This document shows positions 19,086-28,739 of a stretch of DNA of 64,000 nt, piece after piece. Numbering within the stretch: position 1 is the first letter of the stretch; each line of letters opens with the position of its first letter. The DNA lies in the NCBI GenBank assembly GCA_977017575.1, contig CDRNVI010000016.1, forward strand, positions 1 to 64,000. Direction: 5' to 3'. The stretch is from Paramoeba atlantica. Lineage: Eukaryota > Discosea. A program made the translations under genes and the position numbers. Below the pieces are notes generated by a model that worked only from the letters and a program-made list of their open reading frames with translations, did no database searches and was not told where the DNA came from.

Positions 19086-20081
19086 AGACCACCCATTCAC
19101 TCTTCCACACAGGTCGATACAGCCCGCGAGCCATCAGACACCGGACCTTTTTTAGATGCTGACCCGCCGTTGGGCGCTGACCTTGACATAGATATTGACC
19201 CGCCAGAATGGGACGAAAGTATCATCCCACGTCAGAAAGATATCATCCGCGCTATAGGGGAAAGGGAGTTTAATATAGCATACTGTTCCGCTGATACACG
19301 AACGCGAACCAGATGGGTATCACAATCAGGGAAAGGGGCTAGCAGTTGGGCATTCGTCACCCCATCGAAGGACCTGGGCTATGCATTCAAACCCGCGGAG
19401 TTTCGAACCTTGTGTCGATGGTGGTTGGGGGTGGATGTATACGGAGAAACTCGTCCATGTCCCTCGGATGAATGCAAACTCCCTCTGGGTCCTGAAGGGG
19501 ATCACGCACTCGTGTGCAAACATGGACAAGGTATAATAAACCGGCACAATTCCCTGGTTGAACATTTTTCCTCCTTCTGCGGGCATGCCTCTTTGGCACC
19601 CCAACGAGAGCACAGTCTTGGCAATCGAGGTCCCGGAGGGGGGCTCACCAGGCCAGGCGATGTGTTTCTCCCCACGTATTCCAAGGCTAAAGGCATGGTC
19701 CTTGATTTTGCAGTTACCCACGCTCAGCAAACTAAATACACGGACAAAGTTCGTAACGCTAGCTGGGTAGCTGCAGGATCATTCGCCGAGCACTACGCCG
19801 CGGAAAAAAAGGTGCACCAACGGTTGGAGGCTGAGGAAGCAGGCCATGAATTCACAGCCATGGTGGTAGAGAGCTATGGCTCCTGGAGCGTGAGCGCAAC
19901 GTCCGTTCTAAAGGGAGTCGGAAAGAGGCGGGCACAGGCCTCAAATGGGACCCTTACGGAAGAGCAGGCTACAAATAAATTGTATGCCGAATTGAATGTG
20001 ACCCTCATGCGAGCACAAGCTCGTATGATGGTTACACGCATGGCTGTGCCCGACCCGAACGAGCCCATCACGGAAGGATAG
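19086..20081 (+). pseudogene. LINE-D fragment: C-terminal RLE half of an RLE-type LINE
   Basis: The frame begins right after the A-run at 19084 (5' truncation) and ends at TAG 20081. It encodes IIPRQKDI, a TRTRWVSQ segment and the Cys-Cys-His-Cys cluster CPSDECKLPLGPEGDHALVC. The restriction-like endonuclease follows with TRPGDVFLP and MVLDFAVTHAQQ, then ESYGSWS and an LNVTLMRAQARMMV ending. The order matches families A-C, but the protein is clearly distinct, so I treat it as family D. RT is absent, so the copy is inactive. Confidence 0.85.
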
Positions 20082-20619
20082 TGTCGGACCCAACGGATCC
20101 TATGGTGGTGACATAGGCCACGGGTGCTGGTCGGGTCGACAGAGTCTATGCTCACGCCTAGCCCGCGAGGGCTAGGTACCCCAAGTGAGGTAGTACACGG
20201 GTAGTGAATCTCCTCCCCGTCGGCCAGCATCCTGTTTCGTGACCGTGTCGCTGTCGACACAGGCCCGCGCCTGCGCCCTCCCGTATAGCAAGGGAAGGGT
20301 TCACAAGTCAGGCCGTGGAGAGGTCGAAAGACCCGGTCCGGAACGCGCGAATGGATTGGGCATGGATTGCTTGTTTTAATTTTTACTGTTTTTCTTGTTT
20401 GTAGTATATACTTAGGGGAGACTAAATTGCTAGTTTTGGGCTGAGAAAAAAGGTACATCTGTGGACAGAAAAAGAATTGCTAATTTGATTGTTTGTTTTC
20501 AACTCGTATACCCCCCCCAATGGACCTACTTGGTTCGTCTACTGGGTCAAAATATAGAGGCAATGCCGCGATTCATACTTCTCCCCCCTTATTAATTGCA
20601 AAAAAAAAAAAAAAAAAAA
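20082..20619 (+). repeat. LINE-D 3' UTR (type 1) and A-run
   Basis: This is the structured UTR shared by the array: the CCTAGCCC-GCGA-GGGCTAGG hairpin, the GTGTCG-CTGT-CGACAC hairpin, GGTC-GAAA-GACC and the type-1 tail. It ends CCCCCCTTATTAATTGC and an A-run (20600-20619). Confidence 0.9.
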
Positions 20620-21129
20620 CCGAGCTACACGCTCGGTAAAGGCCTTGTCTTTGATTTTGCGGTGACCCACGTCCAGCAACAGAAATATACGGACCTGGTC
20701 CGTTCTGCTGGCATGGTAGCTGCAGGGGCCTTCGCAGAGAAATATGCAACGAACCACAAGCGTGGACAAAGGCAAGAGGCTATAGAGGCCGGACATGATT
20801 TCACCGCCATGGTAGTGGAATCGTACGGATCATGGAGCCCGACGTCCCTCCATATGCTGAAGAAGATCGCGGGAAAAAGAGCCGCAGCATGTAAGGGTGA
20901 TATGTCCGAGCAAGCGTCAATGTTTTTTCTTCTCCAGGACATGAACGTTACGCTCATGCGGTCTCAGGCACGAATGCTTGTAAGACGCATGGCAGACGTG
21001 GATATCCATGCCAGTCTCGCTTTACTGAACGAGGCACCCTCTGACACCACACCAAATCGTGCCAGCTGCGGACCGGCAGGAGCGATCGAGCCTACAGTGC
21101 CTATTCTCACGCCTCGCCTTCGTGAGTGA
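20620..21129 (+). pseudogene. LINE-E fragment copy 1 (end of RLE domain)
   Basis: Coding starts directly at the A-run with PSYTLGKGLVFDFAVTHVQQ, the second endonuclease motif. It runs through ESYGSWS and MNVTLMRSQARMLV to TGA 21127-21129. The RPGDV motif that precedes it is present only in the longer copy at 58629. The same truncation point recurs at 21725, so copies 1 and 2 are tandem duplicates rather than separate insertions. Confidence 0.85.
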
Positions 21130-21682
21130 GGTACCCCAAGGTGAGATAGGTAGGGATTCGGACTGACAGTCCTATTTCAGCACGAAGACGCCATGGTATC
21201 CAGGACGGGTGCTGGTCGGGTCGACAGAGTCTATACTCACGCCTAGCCCGCGAGGGCTAGGTACCCCAAGTGAGGTAGTACACGGGTAGTGAATCTCCTC
21301 CCCGTCGGCCAGCATCCTGTTTCGTGACCGTGTCGCTGTCGACACAGGCCCGCGCCTGCGCCCTCCCGTATAGCAAGGGAAGGGTTCACAAGTCAGGCCG
21401 TGGAGAGGTCGAAAGACCCGGTCCGGAACGCGCGAATGGATTGGGCATGGATTGCTTGTTTTAATTTTTACTGTTTTTCTTGTTTGTAGTATATACTTAG
21501 GGGAGACTAAATTGCTAGTTTTGGGCTGAGAAAAAAGGTACATCTGTGGACAGAAAAAGAATTGCTAATTTGATTGTTTGTTTTCAACTCGTATACCCCC
21601 CCCAATGGACCTACTTGGTTCGTCTACTGGGTCAAAATATAGAGGCAATGCCGCGATTCATACTTCTCCCCCCTTATTAATT

Positions 21683-21724
<42 letters not shown>
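21130..21724 (+). repeat. LINE-E copy 1 3' UTR (type 1) and A-run
   Basis: The shared structured UTR ends CCCCCCTTATTAATTGC and a 40-base A-run (21685-21724), the longest in the array. After the stop there is an extra GACAGTCCTATTTCAGCACG segment also seen at 32770 and 59250. Confidence 0.9.
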
Positions 21725-21726
<2 letters not shown>

Positions 21727-22132
21727 GAGCTACACGCTCGGTAAAGGCCTTGTCTTTGATTTTGCGGTGACCCACGTCCAGCAACAGAAATATACGGACC
21801 TGGTCCGTTCTGCTGGCATGGTAGCTGCAGGGGCCTTCGCAGAGAAATATGCAACGAACCACAAGCGTGGACAAAGGCAAGAGGCTATAGAGGCCGGACA
21901 TGATTTCACCGCCATGGTAGTGGAATCGTACGGATCATGGAGCCCGACGTCCCTCCATATGCTGAAGAAGATCGCGGGAAAAAGAGCCGCAGCATGTAAG
22001 GGTGATATGTCCGAGCAAGCGTCAATGTTTTTTCTTCTCCAGGACATGAACGTTACGCTCATGCGGTCTCAGGCACGAATGCTTGTAAGACGCATGGCAG
22101 ACGTGGATATCCATGCCGTCTCGCTTTACTGA
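21725..22132 (+). pseudogene. LINE-E fragment copy 2, frameshifted
   Basis: This is a near-identical repeat of 20620-21129, but one base is missing at about 22116 (CATGCCGTCTCG versus CATGCCAGTCTCG). The frame therefore ends early at 22132. It follows the copy 1 A-run with the same truncation point. It encodes only the second half of the endonuclease and the C-terminal tail. Confidence 0.85.
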
Positions 22133-22713
22133 ACGAGGCACCCTCTGACACCACACCAAATCGTGCCAGCTGCGGACCGGCAGGAGCGATCGAGCCTACA
22201 GTGCCTATTCTCACGCCTCGCCTTCGTGAGTGAGGTACCCCAAGGTGAGATAGGTAGGGATTCGGACTGACAGTCCTATTTCAGCACGAAGACGCCATGG
22301 TATCCAGGACGGGTGCTGGTCGGGTCGACAGAGTCTATACTCACGCCTAGCCCGCGAGGGCTAGGTACCCCAAGTGAGGTAGTACACGGGTAGTGAATCT
22401 CCTCCCCGTCGGCCAGCATCCTGTTTCGTGACCGTGTCGCTGTCGACACAGGCCCGCGCCTGCGCCCTCCCGTATAGCAAGGGAAGGGTTCACAAGTCAG
22501 GCCGTGGAGAGGTCGAAAGACCCGGTCCGGAACGCGCGAATGGATTGGGCATGGATTGCTTGTTTTAATTTTTACTGTTTTTCTTGTTTGTAGTATATAC
22601 TTAGGGGAGACTAAATTGCTAGTTTTGGGCTGAGAAAAAAGGTACATCTGTGGACAGAAAAAGAATTGCTAATTTGATTGTTTGTTTTCAACTCGTAAAA
22701 AAAAAAAAAAAAA
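22133..22713 (+). repeat. LINE-E copy 2 3' UTR, cut short, with A-run
   Basis: The same UTR as copy 1 is followed until TTTTCAACTCGT. There an A-run (22697-22713) replaces the last ~100 bases, which looks like an alternative polyadenylation point or a nested insertion in the UTR. Confidence 0.85.
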
Positions 22714-23054
22714 CAAGGGAAGGGTTCACAAGTCAGGCCGTGGAGAGGTCGAAAGACCCGGTCCGGAACGCGCGAATGGATTGGGCATATATTGCTTGTT
22801 TTTATTGTTATTGTTTTTAATGTTCTTATACTTACGGGAGATCGAATTGCTAGTTTTGGGCTCCAAAATATGAAATTGCTAATTTGATTGCTTGTTTTAA
22901 AATCATATAAAAAAAAAAAAAAATTTACTTGTTTTCAACTCGTATTCCCCCCCAATGGACCTACTTGGTTCGTCTACTGGGTCAAAATATAGAGGCAATG
23001 CCGCGATTCATACTTCTCCCCCCTTATTAACTGCAAAAAAAAAAAAAAAAAAAA
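22714..23054 (+). repeat. Two UTR-only LINE remnants with A-runs
   Basis: The first piece (22714-22923) carries UTR from CAAGGGAAGGGTTCAC to AATCATAT plus an A-run. The second (22924-23054) carries only the last ~110 UTR bases, ending TTATTAACTGC plus an A-run (23035-23054). No coding sequence remains. Confidence 0.85.
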
Positions 23055-23614
23055 TAGAATATATTTCATACCCCTTTCGTAACGTACTCTGTTTACGTAA
23101 GATACTGGTTGTCCGATCGGGACATCGGCTTTGTATTTATGTTCTAAAGCTAGATTATGACTTTTTGGCCAGCATATAAATCGACGTCGGGCACCACTGT
23201 CTCTTTCTTCAAAAGTCGTAAACGGTATTATCTGAGCCTTCGTTGGATGGCTTTCCAATTCTTCATAAGTCACGCGCCGTATTATTTCCGACTTCAGAAG
23301 TTTACTGATATCATTTTGTGACAGAGTTGAGCTCTTTACGGAACACAAATTTACATTTGTCTCTAAACACTGAGGATTGGTTAGTAACTTCCATACCTCG
23401 TCAAAACGACACTTCATTTCCGGTTGCATCCAGCTTCTTATGCGAGCAATATCCAAAGAAGGCACTGATGGGGCATGAAGAGGAAGTTTCATTTCGTCAG
23501 GGGTGGGTGGCTGCATCATTCGATGGGGGCGAGACCATACTCTCCGGGTGGAAAATTGGGCATCTTTGTCTAGTGTATCCCAGCCTAAATTTAGATCGGT
23601 GAGAAATCGAGCTT
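23055..23614 (-). pseudogene. RT N-terminal fragment of YR-2 (5' half of the split element)
   Basis: On the - strand this encodes the RT region before motif A, ending ERGMK at the TTTCATACC target repeat (23064-23072). It is the natural upstream continuation of the YR-2 fragment at 6168-7334 and lies in the same orientation. The last nine bases before the A-run (TAGAATATA on +) do not belong to it. It is an inverted duplicate of 8332-8891. Confidence 0.8.
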
Positions 23615-23994
23615 TCAAAGGAGCCTTGTCGTACTCTGCGTTCCTAAAGCTCGCGCGGTGTGCTCGTTCACCCCCGAGTATCGTAGCAGGGAAGGGAGCT
23701 GGCGGTGGTTCGCGATACGCATCACCTCCTCCAATGTGATACGTTTGCCGGCTACATGTTCCATCAACTGGTGAATAGCCCCCCGTTTGATGGAATGGGA
23801 GGAGTATCCTCTGCCCAGATGGCGCCGAAAGAAACGAGTGATTTCCATTGAGCTCAGGGTAGAAATATGAGTGTTGGGGGAAAGGCAACGTAGGTATTGA
23901 TATATTTGGTTCGTGTAGGCCCCTTCTATAACTACCATTGTGTCCGGGCGAAAAGGGTGAGCTTTGGTTGTTTTCGTCTTGTGCCCCCAGTACA
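23615..23994 (-). pseudogene. Tyrosine recombinase C-terminal fragment of YR-2
   Basis: This frame ends at 23615 with the same catalytic series as 7906-8331 (HSIKRGA, ANHRQ, LLRYSG). It is cut at 23994, where LINE 3'-UTR sequence begins (TACTACCCCCAAGTGAGG). The N-terminal domain is missing in the window. The RT follows in the -1 frame as in YR-3. Confidence 0.8.
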
Positions 23995-24396
23995 GTGTAC
24001 TACCCCCAAGTGAGGTAGTACACGGGTAGTGAATCTCCTCCCCGTCGACCAGCTTCCTGTTTCGCGACCGTGTCGCTGTCGACACAGGCCCGCGCCTGCG
24101 CCCTCCCATATAACAAGGGAAGGGTCCACAAGTCAGGCCGTGGTGAGGTCGAAAGACCCGGTCCGGAACGCGCGGATGGATTGGGCGTGGATTGCTTCCT
24201 TTTTTATTATTATTGTTATCAGAATCATAAATAACTTAAGGCAGGTTGAATTACTAGTTTTGGGCTACAACATGTGAAATTGCTAATTTGATTGCTTGTT
24301 TACAAATCATATACCCCCCCAATGGACCTTCATGGTTCATGTATTGGGTAATGTAGAGGCAATGCCGCGTTTCAAAAAAAAAAAAAAAAAAAAAAA
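23995..24396 (+). repeat. LINE 3'-UTR remnant (type 1) with A-run
   Basis: UTR sequence starts mid-way at CCCCAAGTGAGGTAGTAC and includes the GTCGAC and GGTCGAAAGACC hairpins. It ends GCCGCGTTTC and an A-run (24374-24396). The next element's spliced leader starts at the following base. Confidence 0.88.
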
Positions 24397-24432
24397 CTTT
24401 AACGATAAAGATACAGTTTCTGTACCTTGTTG
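24397..24432 (+). other. Spliced-leader sequence at the 5' end of LINE-A copy 1
   Basis: These 36 nt begin CTTTAACGATAAAG and end ACCTTGTTG, with the TACAGTTTCTGTAC core known from kinetoplastid and diplonemid leaders. No GT follows, so this is a copied mature mRNA 5' end, not an SL RNA gene. Confidence 0.85.
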
Positions 24433-24478
24433 AATTATTTTCTATATTTCATCCTTTTTCAGGTACGCAGTTCGTTCT
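24433..24478 (+). promoter_or_regulatory. 5' UTR of LINE-A copy 1 with a trans-splice acceptor-like site
   Basis: A pyrimidine-rich tract (TTTTCTATATTTCATCCTTTT) ends in CAG at 24460-24462, 16 bases before the ATG. The same arrangement is kept in LINE-A copy 2 and LINE-B. It resembles a 3' trans-splice site that a new insertion could reuse. Confidence 0.5.
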
Positions 24479-27400
24479 ATGTCAGGCGAAGACCACTTTG
24501 AAGAGCCATCTCCTATGGATGACGATTCGTTTTTGCATGAGGCGGCGACTCATAAAACAGGATCCTGGGACCAGTTCGCGGGTAATGCGCATCTCATTAA
24601 ACAGCCGAGTACCTACAATGAACTACTATACACAACTCCTATACCTGCGAATATTCCTCATGACTGGTGCAAAAATGCTGCTTTGATTTCCCACGAAAAA
24701 CCGACGCCTGATACAGGACGCGAAGATGGCAGCGATGAAGAATCAAATCACTCTCGTGTGCTTATCGGCCCAGATCACAACACCCAATCACCACAGTCTG
24801 AAAAGGATTCTGTCGCAAGGAAGTTCTCTCGACGTCGAGTAACCACTATACCTCCCTGCGCTAAAGGACATATTCGAGGCATCATAAAAACCACCAAGAC
24901 GCGAGAGAAAACCACGCCCATTAGAGGCGAAGCGTCGGACCTTAGGGCACACGACAAGGACCCATGCGATAGAGGAGATTCTCCTGCAATGGAGCTCGAT
25001 CCATCCGCTGGGACCGCCGTTCACGAACAAACTCCCCCTTATTTCCCGCTGTCGCAGCAACAAGGAACGTTCCCAGCTAACAGGTGTGAAGAAGACGTTG
25101 ACTCAGCGGAAGTGAGTCAAAAACAACTGGAACATGGCCCCACCAGCTCACAAGATACACCCCTACCCTGCAATAGGGTCGACGCTCGAGAGTGCCCAGC
25201 CCAGGGATGCTCATGGCGGAGCTTACCGCATGGCGGGTCGTGGCAAGCTTTCTATAACCACGTCGCTTGCCGGCATGGAAGCAGCATTCCTGCAGAGTGG
25301 TGGGAGGGGGAGGGTCGCTTCGTATGTTCCTCTTGCGGGCGTAACTATGATAAAAGCAAGCGTTCATCTCACTCTCATAGCTGCCAAGCAACAAAGGCCT
25401 CCTCACTACCCGAACCTCACGCCGAAACCCTTTCTGAGGAAGACAGCCCCACCTTGGTGGATGGAACCACGCAGCTCGAGCTTCCATCTTTATCCAATAT
25501 CTGCTCACTACCCCTTAGTACGTGCAAAGACGTACCGCATCGATGCCGCCAGTTGTGGGGCGAAATTCTTACAGAGGCCATGGATAACGCCGTCAAAGAA
25601 AATACGCTGCAGTCATGGACCTTGTTGGCCATGTTGCCTAAATGTGTCCTTCCCGCCCCGCGCCGTGGAGGACGCAAAGGTCACATGGCTTACGCTTCCC
25701 ACGCCTACAGTTGCATGCAGCGTTGGCTTGCGTTGGATTATTCCTCCCTATGGCAAGAGGCCACGACGAACTACCGCAAAAAGAAAGTAACTCCTACCGA
25801 GGATAGTGATGAAGATGAAAAAGCAGCACTAAGGGCAGAACTCCTTGCTCGACAGGGAGAATATTCCAGAGGCATGGCTGCTCTAACGTCAGACCCCATG
25901 GCTCCGGACGACGACGACACATTCTCTAAATTACAAGAAAAGCACCCCTGCCGTTTGCTCGTTCCGGGGGCCGCCAACTTTTTCCCCGCAGCAGAGCCCC
26001 TGGAGTTGGATGAATCTGAAATCGCGAAGGCAATCAAGGGCTTTCACAGAGGCTCCTCCGCGGGTACCTTGGGATTACGCCCCGAGCATTTACAGGCAGC
26101 GCTCCTTACCCACGGAGGCAAGAACACAGACCCACTCGAATCCCTTACGAAGCTCGCTAATCATCTCCTCGCAGGAAAAGCACCAAAGGAAGTACAGAGT
26201 CACTTTGCGGGAGCCCGACTGTGTGCCCTAGAGAAAGGTGAAAACGACGTTCGCCCAATTGCCGCCGGGGAAACTTTGCGACGGTTAGTGAGCAAGGCTG
26301 CATGCAACGCAGTCAGGTCCAAGGCTAGAACTCTTTTTGCAGGACGGCAATTTGGTGTGGCTACCCCAGCTGGGAATGAACGCATTATCCACATGTGCCG
26401 CTTGGCCATCTCATCAAACATGGACTGCTCCAACTTTGTACTCTGCAAAGTTGACCTACGGAACGCTTTCAACAACGTGAGCAGGACTTGTTTTCTTCCT
26501 CTAGTCCAAGAGCACTTCCCAGAGCTATTCCCATGGATAAGCTGGTGTTACTCGAACCCCAGCTCCCTCACCTATGGACTCCGATCACTTTCTTCTGAAG
26601 AGGGAGTGCAACAGGGCGACCCTTTAGGACCGCTACTCTTCTCGCTAGTGTCCTTAGCGCTCGCAGAAGCAATTGCTCTTCAGGCTAACCTCTTTGCCCA
26701 GTTATGGTACCTCGATGACGGCGTCCTCATTGGACAAGCGCAAGACGTTAGGAACGCCCTCGACACGATTGCCCGAGTAGGTCCACAATGGGGTTTACAT
26801 CTTAACATGTCTAAATGTGAGATCGTTACACCCCCGGCATCGGCACACCACGCCTCCGAATTTCCAGATATCCCCTCCAATAAGATCAATGTCCACGGCA
26901 ATTTCGACATCCTTGGGAGCCCGGTGGGATCGCCAGAACATTGCTCAGAGTACCTCGAGACACATGCCATAGGCCCCGCGGAGGACACGCTTGACGCGAT
27001 AGCCACCATCCGGGACCCACAGGTCGCACTTGCCCTTATCAGACAGTGTGCTGGGTTTTGCAAGATGGTGTACGCTCTGAGAAGTACACCGCCCCAAGCC
27101 ATAACCCATCTATGCACCCGACTCGACGGCTTTCTTATGACTGCTACCGAAGCAATAATTTGCCCCCTGGATCGCCACGCGCGATCTCAGGTACAGCGTT
27201 TGAAGCGGCACGGCGGTTTTGGATTAAGGTCCGCAGCGTTGCACGCCACGGCCGCCTACGTATCTTCCGTCGCTTTCTGTGCGGCCAGAGACTCATGGAA
27301 CCCCACTGACGCAGATGGATTCGCGGAAGCTGTCAGGGATATCAACAAGAAGGCCGGAATATCTTTACTTGACTTGCGAGGCCGTATCCTCACAGCGCCG

Positions 27401-28471
27401 AACGCCCCTTGCGAAAAAGCAGTTGGCAGCCCTTTCTCCCATAGAAAGAGGAAACGCCCCCTAGGTGTCATCGATCAGCCTCCCTCGGAGATCTGCCTAC
27501 CCCTGCGCATAACTTCCCGCACCATGCATACACCTGAGGAAATACACTTTTCTACACCGCTGTACGCCTCGGAGGATTGTGCTGATACGACCCCCCCGCA
27601 ATGGTTGAAAGGGAAGATCCCTCGCCAGCGAGACATCAGCTACGCGATCGCGGCCCACGATTTCTCCCAATCATACGAAATGTCAGATGTGCGGACACGA
27701 GCACGATGGATATCTCAGTGCGGTAAAGGGGCAAGCAGCTGGGCTTTTGTAACCCCGTCTAAGGACATGGGGTATTCCTTTACCCCTACAGCATTTCGAA
27801 CCTTGGCCCGTTGGTGGTTAGGGATCGATGTTTACCCTGAAGAAGGGAAGTGTCCTATGCCGAAATGCCCTCTTCCACTCGACACAAAAGGGGACCACGC
27901 ATTGTCTTGCAAGCACGACAACGGAATTATCGCGAGGCACAATGCCGTGGCAGATCAGTTCACGGACCTTTGCAGCAGAGCCAAACTGGCCCCACAACGG
28001 GAGAAAAGTCTTGGCAACAGAGGCCCAGGGGGGGCCCTCACCAGACCTGGCGACGTATACCTGCGCAGTCTCTTCTTGGGGAATCCCATCGTGCTTGACT
28101 TCGCGGTCACCCATGCTCAGCAACTAAAATATACGGACAAAGTCCGGAACGCTAGCTGGGTAACCGCGGGGTCGTTTGCCGAGCATTATTCCTCCATGGA
28201 GAAGGGTAGGCAGCGCCGGGAAGCCGTTGACGCCGGGTGTGACTTTACGGCCATGGTGGTCGAAAGCTATGGCGCCTGGAGCCCCAGTGCTTCAGCAGTG
28301 ATCCGCAAAGTTGGGGAACGTCTCTCACATGCCTCGTGTGGGTTATTGACAGAAGGGGAAGCCACGAGCAGAATCTTTACGGAGCTGAACGTCACCCTCA
28401 TGCGCCTTCAGGCGCGCATGATGGTTACTCGTTCACTTCCTGAGGATCCGCTCTCTCCTACGGAGGTGTAA
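24479..28471 (+). CDS. LINE-A copy 1 ORF: zinc fingers, RT and restriction-like endonuclease
   Basis: This is a 1330-residue polyprotein. The N-terminus has a motif shared with families B and C (AHLIKQPSTYNELLYTTPIP). A C2H2 finger (about 238-268, CPAQGCSW...HVACRH) and a CX2C...HX3C finger (about 281-302) should bind target DNA. RT spans about 520-800: VRPIAAGETL, CKVDLRNAFNNVS (motif A, ~655), GVQQGDPLGPLL (~709) and WYLDDG (~743). GGFGLRS follows. A Cys-Cys-His-Cys cluster (~1125, CPMPKCPLPLDTKGDHALSC) and an RLE with RPGDVYL (~1188) and VLDFAVTH (~1204) complete it. The enzyme nicks DNA and reverse-transcribes its own mRNA. ATG 24479 is the first after the leader. No stop or shift is seen. 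Confidence 0.93.
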   Translation: MSGEDHFEEPSPMDDDSFLHEAATHKTGSWDQFAGNAHLIKQPSTYNELLYTTPIPANIPHDWCKNAALISHEKPTPDTGREDGSDEESNHSRVLIGPDHNTQSPQSEKDSVARKFSRRRVTTIPPCAKGHIRGIIKTTKTREKTTPIRGEASDLRAHDKDPCDRGDSPAMELDPSAGTAVHEQTPPYFPLSQQQGTFPANRCEEDVDSAEVSQKQLEHGPTSSQDTPLPCNRVDARECPAQGCSWRSLPHGGSWQAFYNHVACRHGSSIPAEWWEGEGRFVCSSCGRNYDKSKRSSHSHSCQATKASSLPEPHAETLSEEDSPTLVDGTTQLELPSLSNICSLPLSTCKDVPHRCRQLWGEILTEAMDNAVKENTLQSWTLLAMLPKCVLPAPRRGGRKGHMAYASHAYSCMQRWLALDYSSLWQEATTNYRKKKVTPTEDSDEDEKAALRAELLARQGEYSRGMAALTSDPMAPDDDDTFSKLQEKHPCRLLVPGAANFFPAAEPLELDESEIAKAIKGFHRGSSAGTLGLRPEHLQAALLTHGGKNTDPLESLTKLANHLLAGKAPKEVQSHFAGARLCALEKGENDVRPIAAGETLRRLVSKAACNAVRSKARTLFAGRQFGVATPAGNERIIHMCRLAISSNMDCSNFVLCKVDLRNAFNNVSRTCFLPLVQEHFPELFPWISWCYSNPSSLTYGLRSLSSEEGVQQGDPLGPLLFSLVSLALAEAIALQANLFAQLWYLDDGVLIGQAQDVRNALDTIARVGPQWGLHLNMSKCEIVTPPASAHHASEFPDIPSNKINVHGNFDILGSPVGSPEHCSEYLETHAIGPAEDTLDAIATIRDPQVALALIRQCAGFCKMVYALRSTPPQAITHLCTRLDGFLMTATEAIICPLDRHARSQVQRLKRHGGFGLRSAALHATAAYVSSVAFCAARDSWNPTDADGFAEAVRDINKKAGISLLDLRGRILTAPNAPCEKAVGSPFSHRKRKRPLGVIDQPPSEICLPLRITSRTMHTPEEIHFSTPLYASEDCADTTPPQWLKGKIPRQRDISYAIAAHDFSQSYEMSDVRTRARWISQCGKGASSWAFVTPSKDMGYSFTPTAFRTLARWWLGIDVYPEEGKCPMPKCPLPLDTKGDHALSCKHDNGIIARHNAVADQFTDLCSRAKLAPQREKSLGNRGPGGALTRPGDVYLRSLFLGNPIVLDFAVTHAQQLKYTDKVRNASWVTAGSFAEHYSSMEKGRQRREAVDAGCDFTAMVVESYGAWSPSASAVIRKVGERLSHASCGLLTEGEATSRIFTELNVTLMRLQARMMVTRSLPEDPLSPTEV

Positions 28472-28539
28472 ACGTTCGTAAACGTCGACCGCGCCCCTTT
28501 TGGCACGGGAACACGTTTGCGCCCATGAAGAGCTGGTCG

Positions 28540-28650
28540 GGATGCTGGTCGAGTCGACAGAGTCTATACTCACGCCTAGCCCGCGAGGGCTAGGTACCCC
28601 AAGTGAGGTAGTACACGGGTAGTGAATCTCCTCCCCGTCGGCCAGCATCC
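28540..28650 (+). ncRNA. Folded 3'-UTR domain closed by a 13-bp stem (type example)
   Basis: GGATGCTGGTCGA (28540-28552) can pair with TCGGCCAGCATCC (28638-28650), 13 bp with one G-U pair. The loop encloses CCTAGCCC-GCGA-GGGCTAGG (28575-28594), an 8-bp hairpin with a GNRA loop. In family C the A of GGATGC is G, keeping a G-U pair. It recurs in nearly every LINE unit and is probably what the RT recognises; that role is inferred. Confidence 0.65.
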
Positions 28651-28662
28651 TGTTTCGTGACC

Positions 28663-28678
28663 GTGTCGCTGTCGACAC
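28663..28678 (+). ncRNA. 3'-UTR hairpin GTGTCG-CTGT-CGACAC
   Basis: A perfect 6-bp stem with a 4-base loop lies just after the long-range stem. It is kept in the family A-F 3' UTRs of the window. Confidence 0.6.
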
Positions 28679-28739
28679 AGGCCCGCGCCTGCGCCCTCCC
28701 GTATAGCAAGGGAAGGGTTCACAAGTCAGGCCGTGGAGT

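Noticed and set aside
23990-24130. tRNA-like A and B boxes in the LINE 3' UTR (GGTAGTACACGGGTAG, GGGTTCACAAG)
   Set aside because: The match to pol III box consensus is weak, the spacing is uncertain, and no cloverleaf can be drawn.
24397-24432. SL RNA gene
   Set aside because: The leader is not followed by GT or an intron with an Sm site; it is joined to a 5' UTR, so it is a retrocopied mature leader.
25134-25790. Secondary frames inside LINE-A, for example 218 codons at 25134 and its twin at 36293
   Set aside because: They overlap the long RT-RLE ORF in another frame, show no domain, and recur only because the element recurs.
28433-28678. Recurrent antisense frame over the LINE 3' UTR (MSTATRSRNRMLADGEEIH...), seen at many units
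   Set aside because: It recurs because the UTR recurs; conservation is better explained by RNA structure, and its ends differ between copies.
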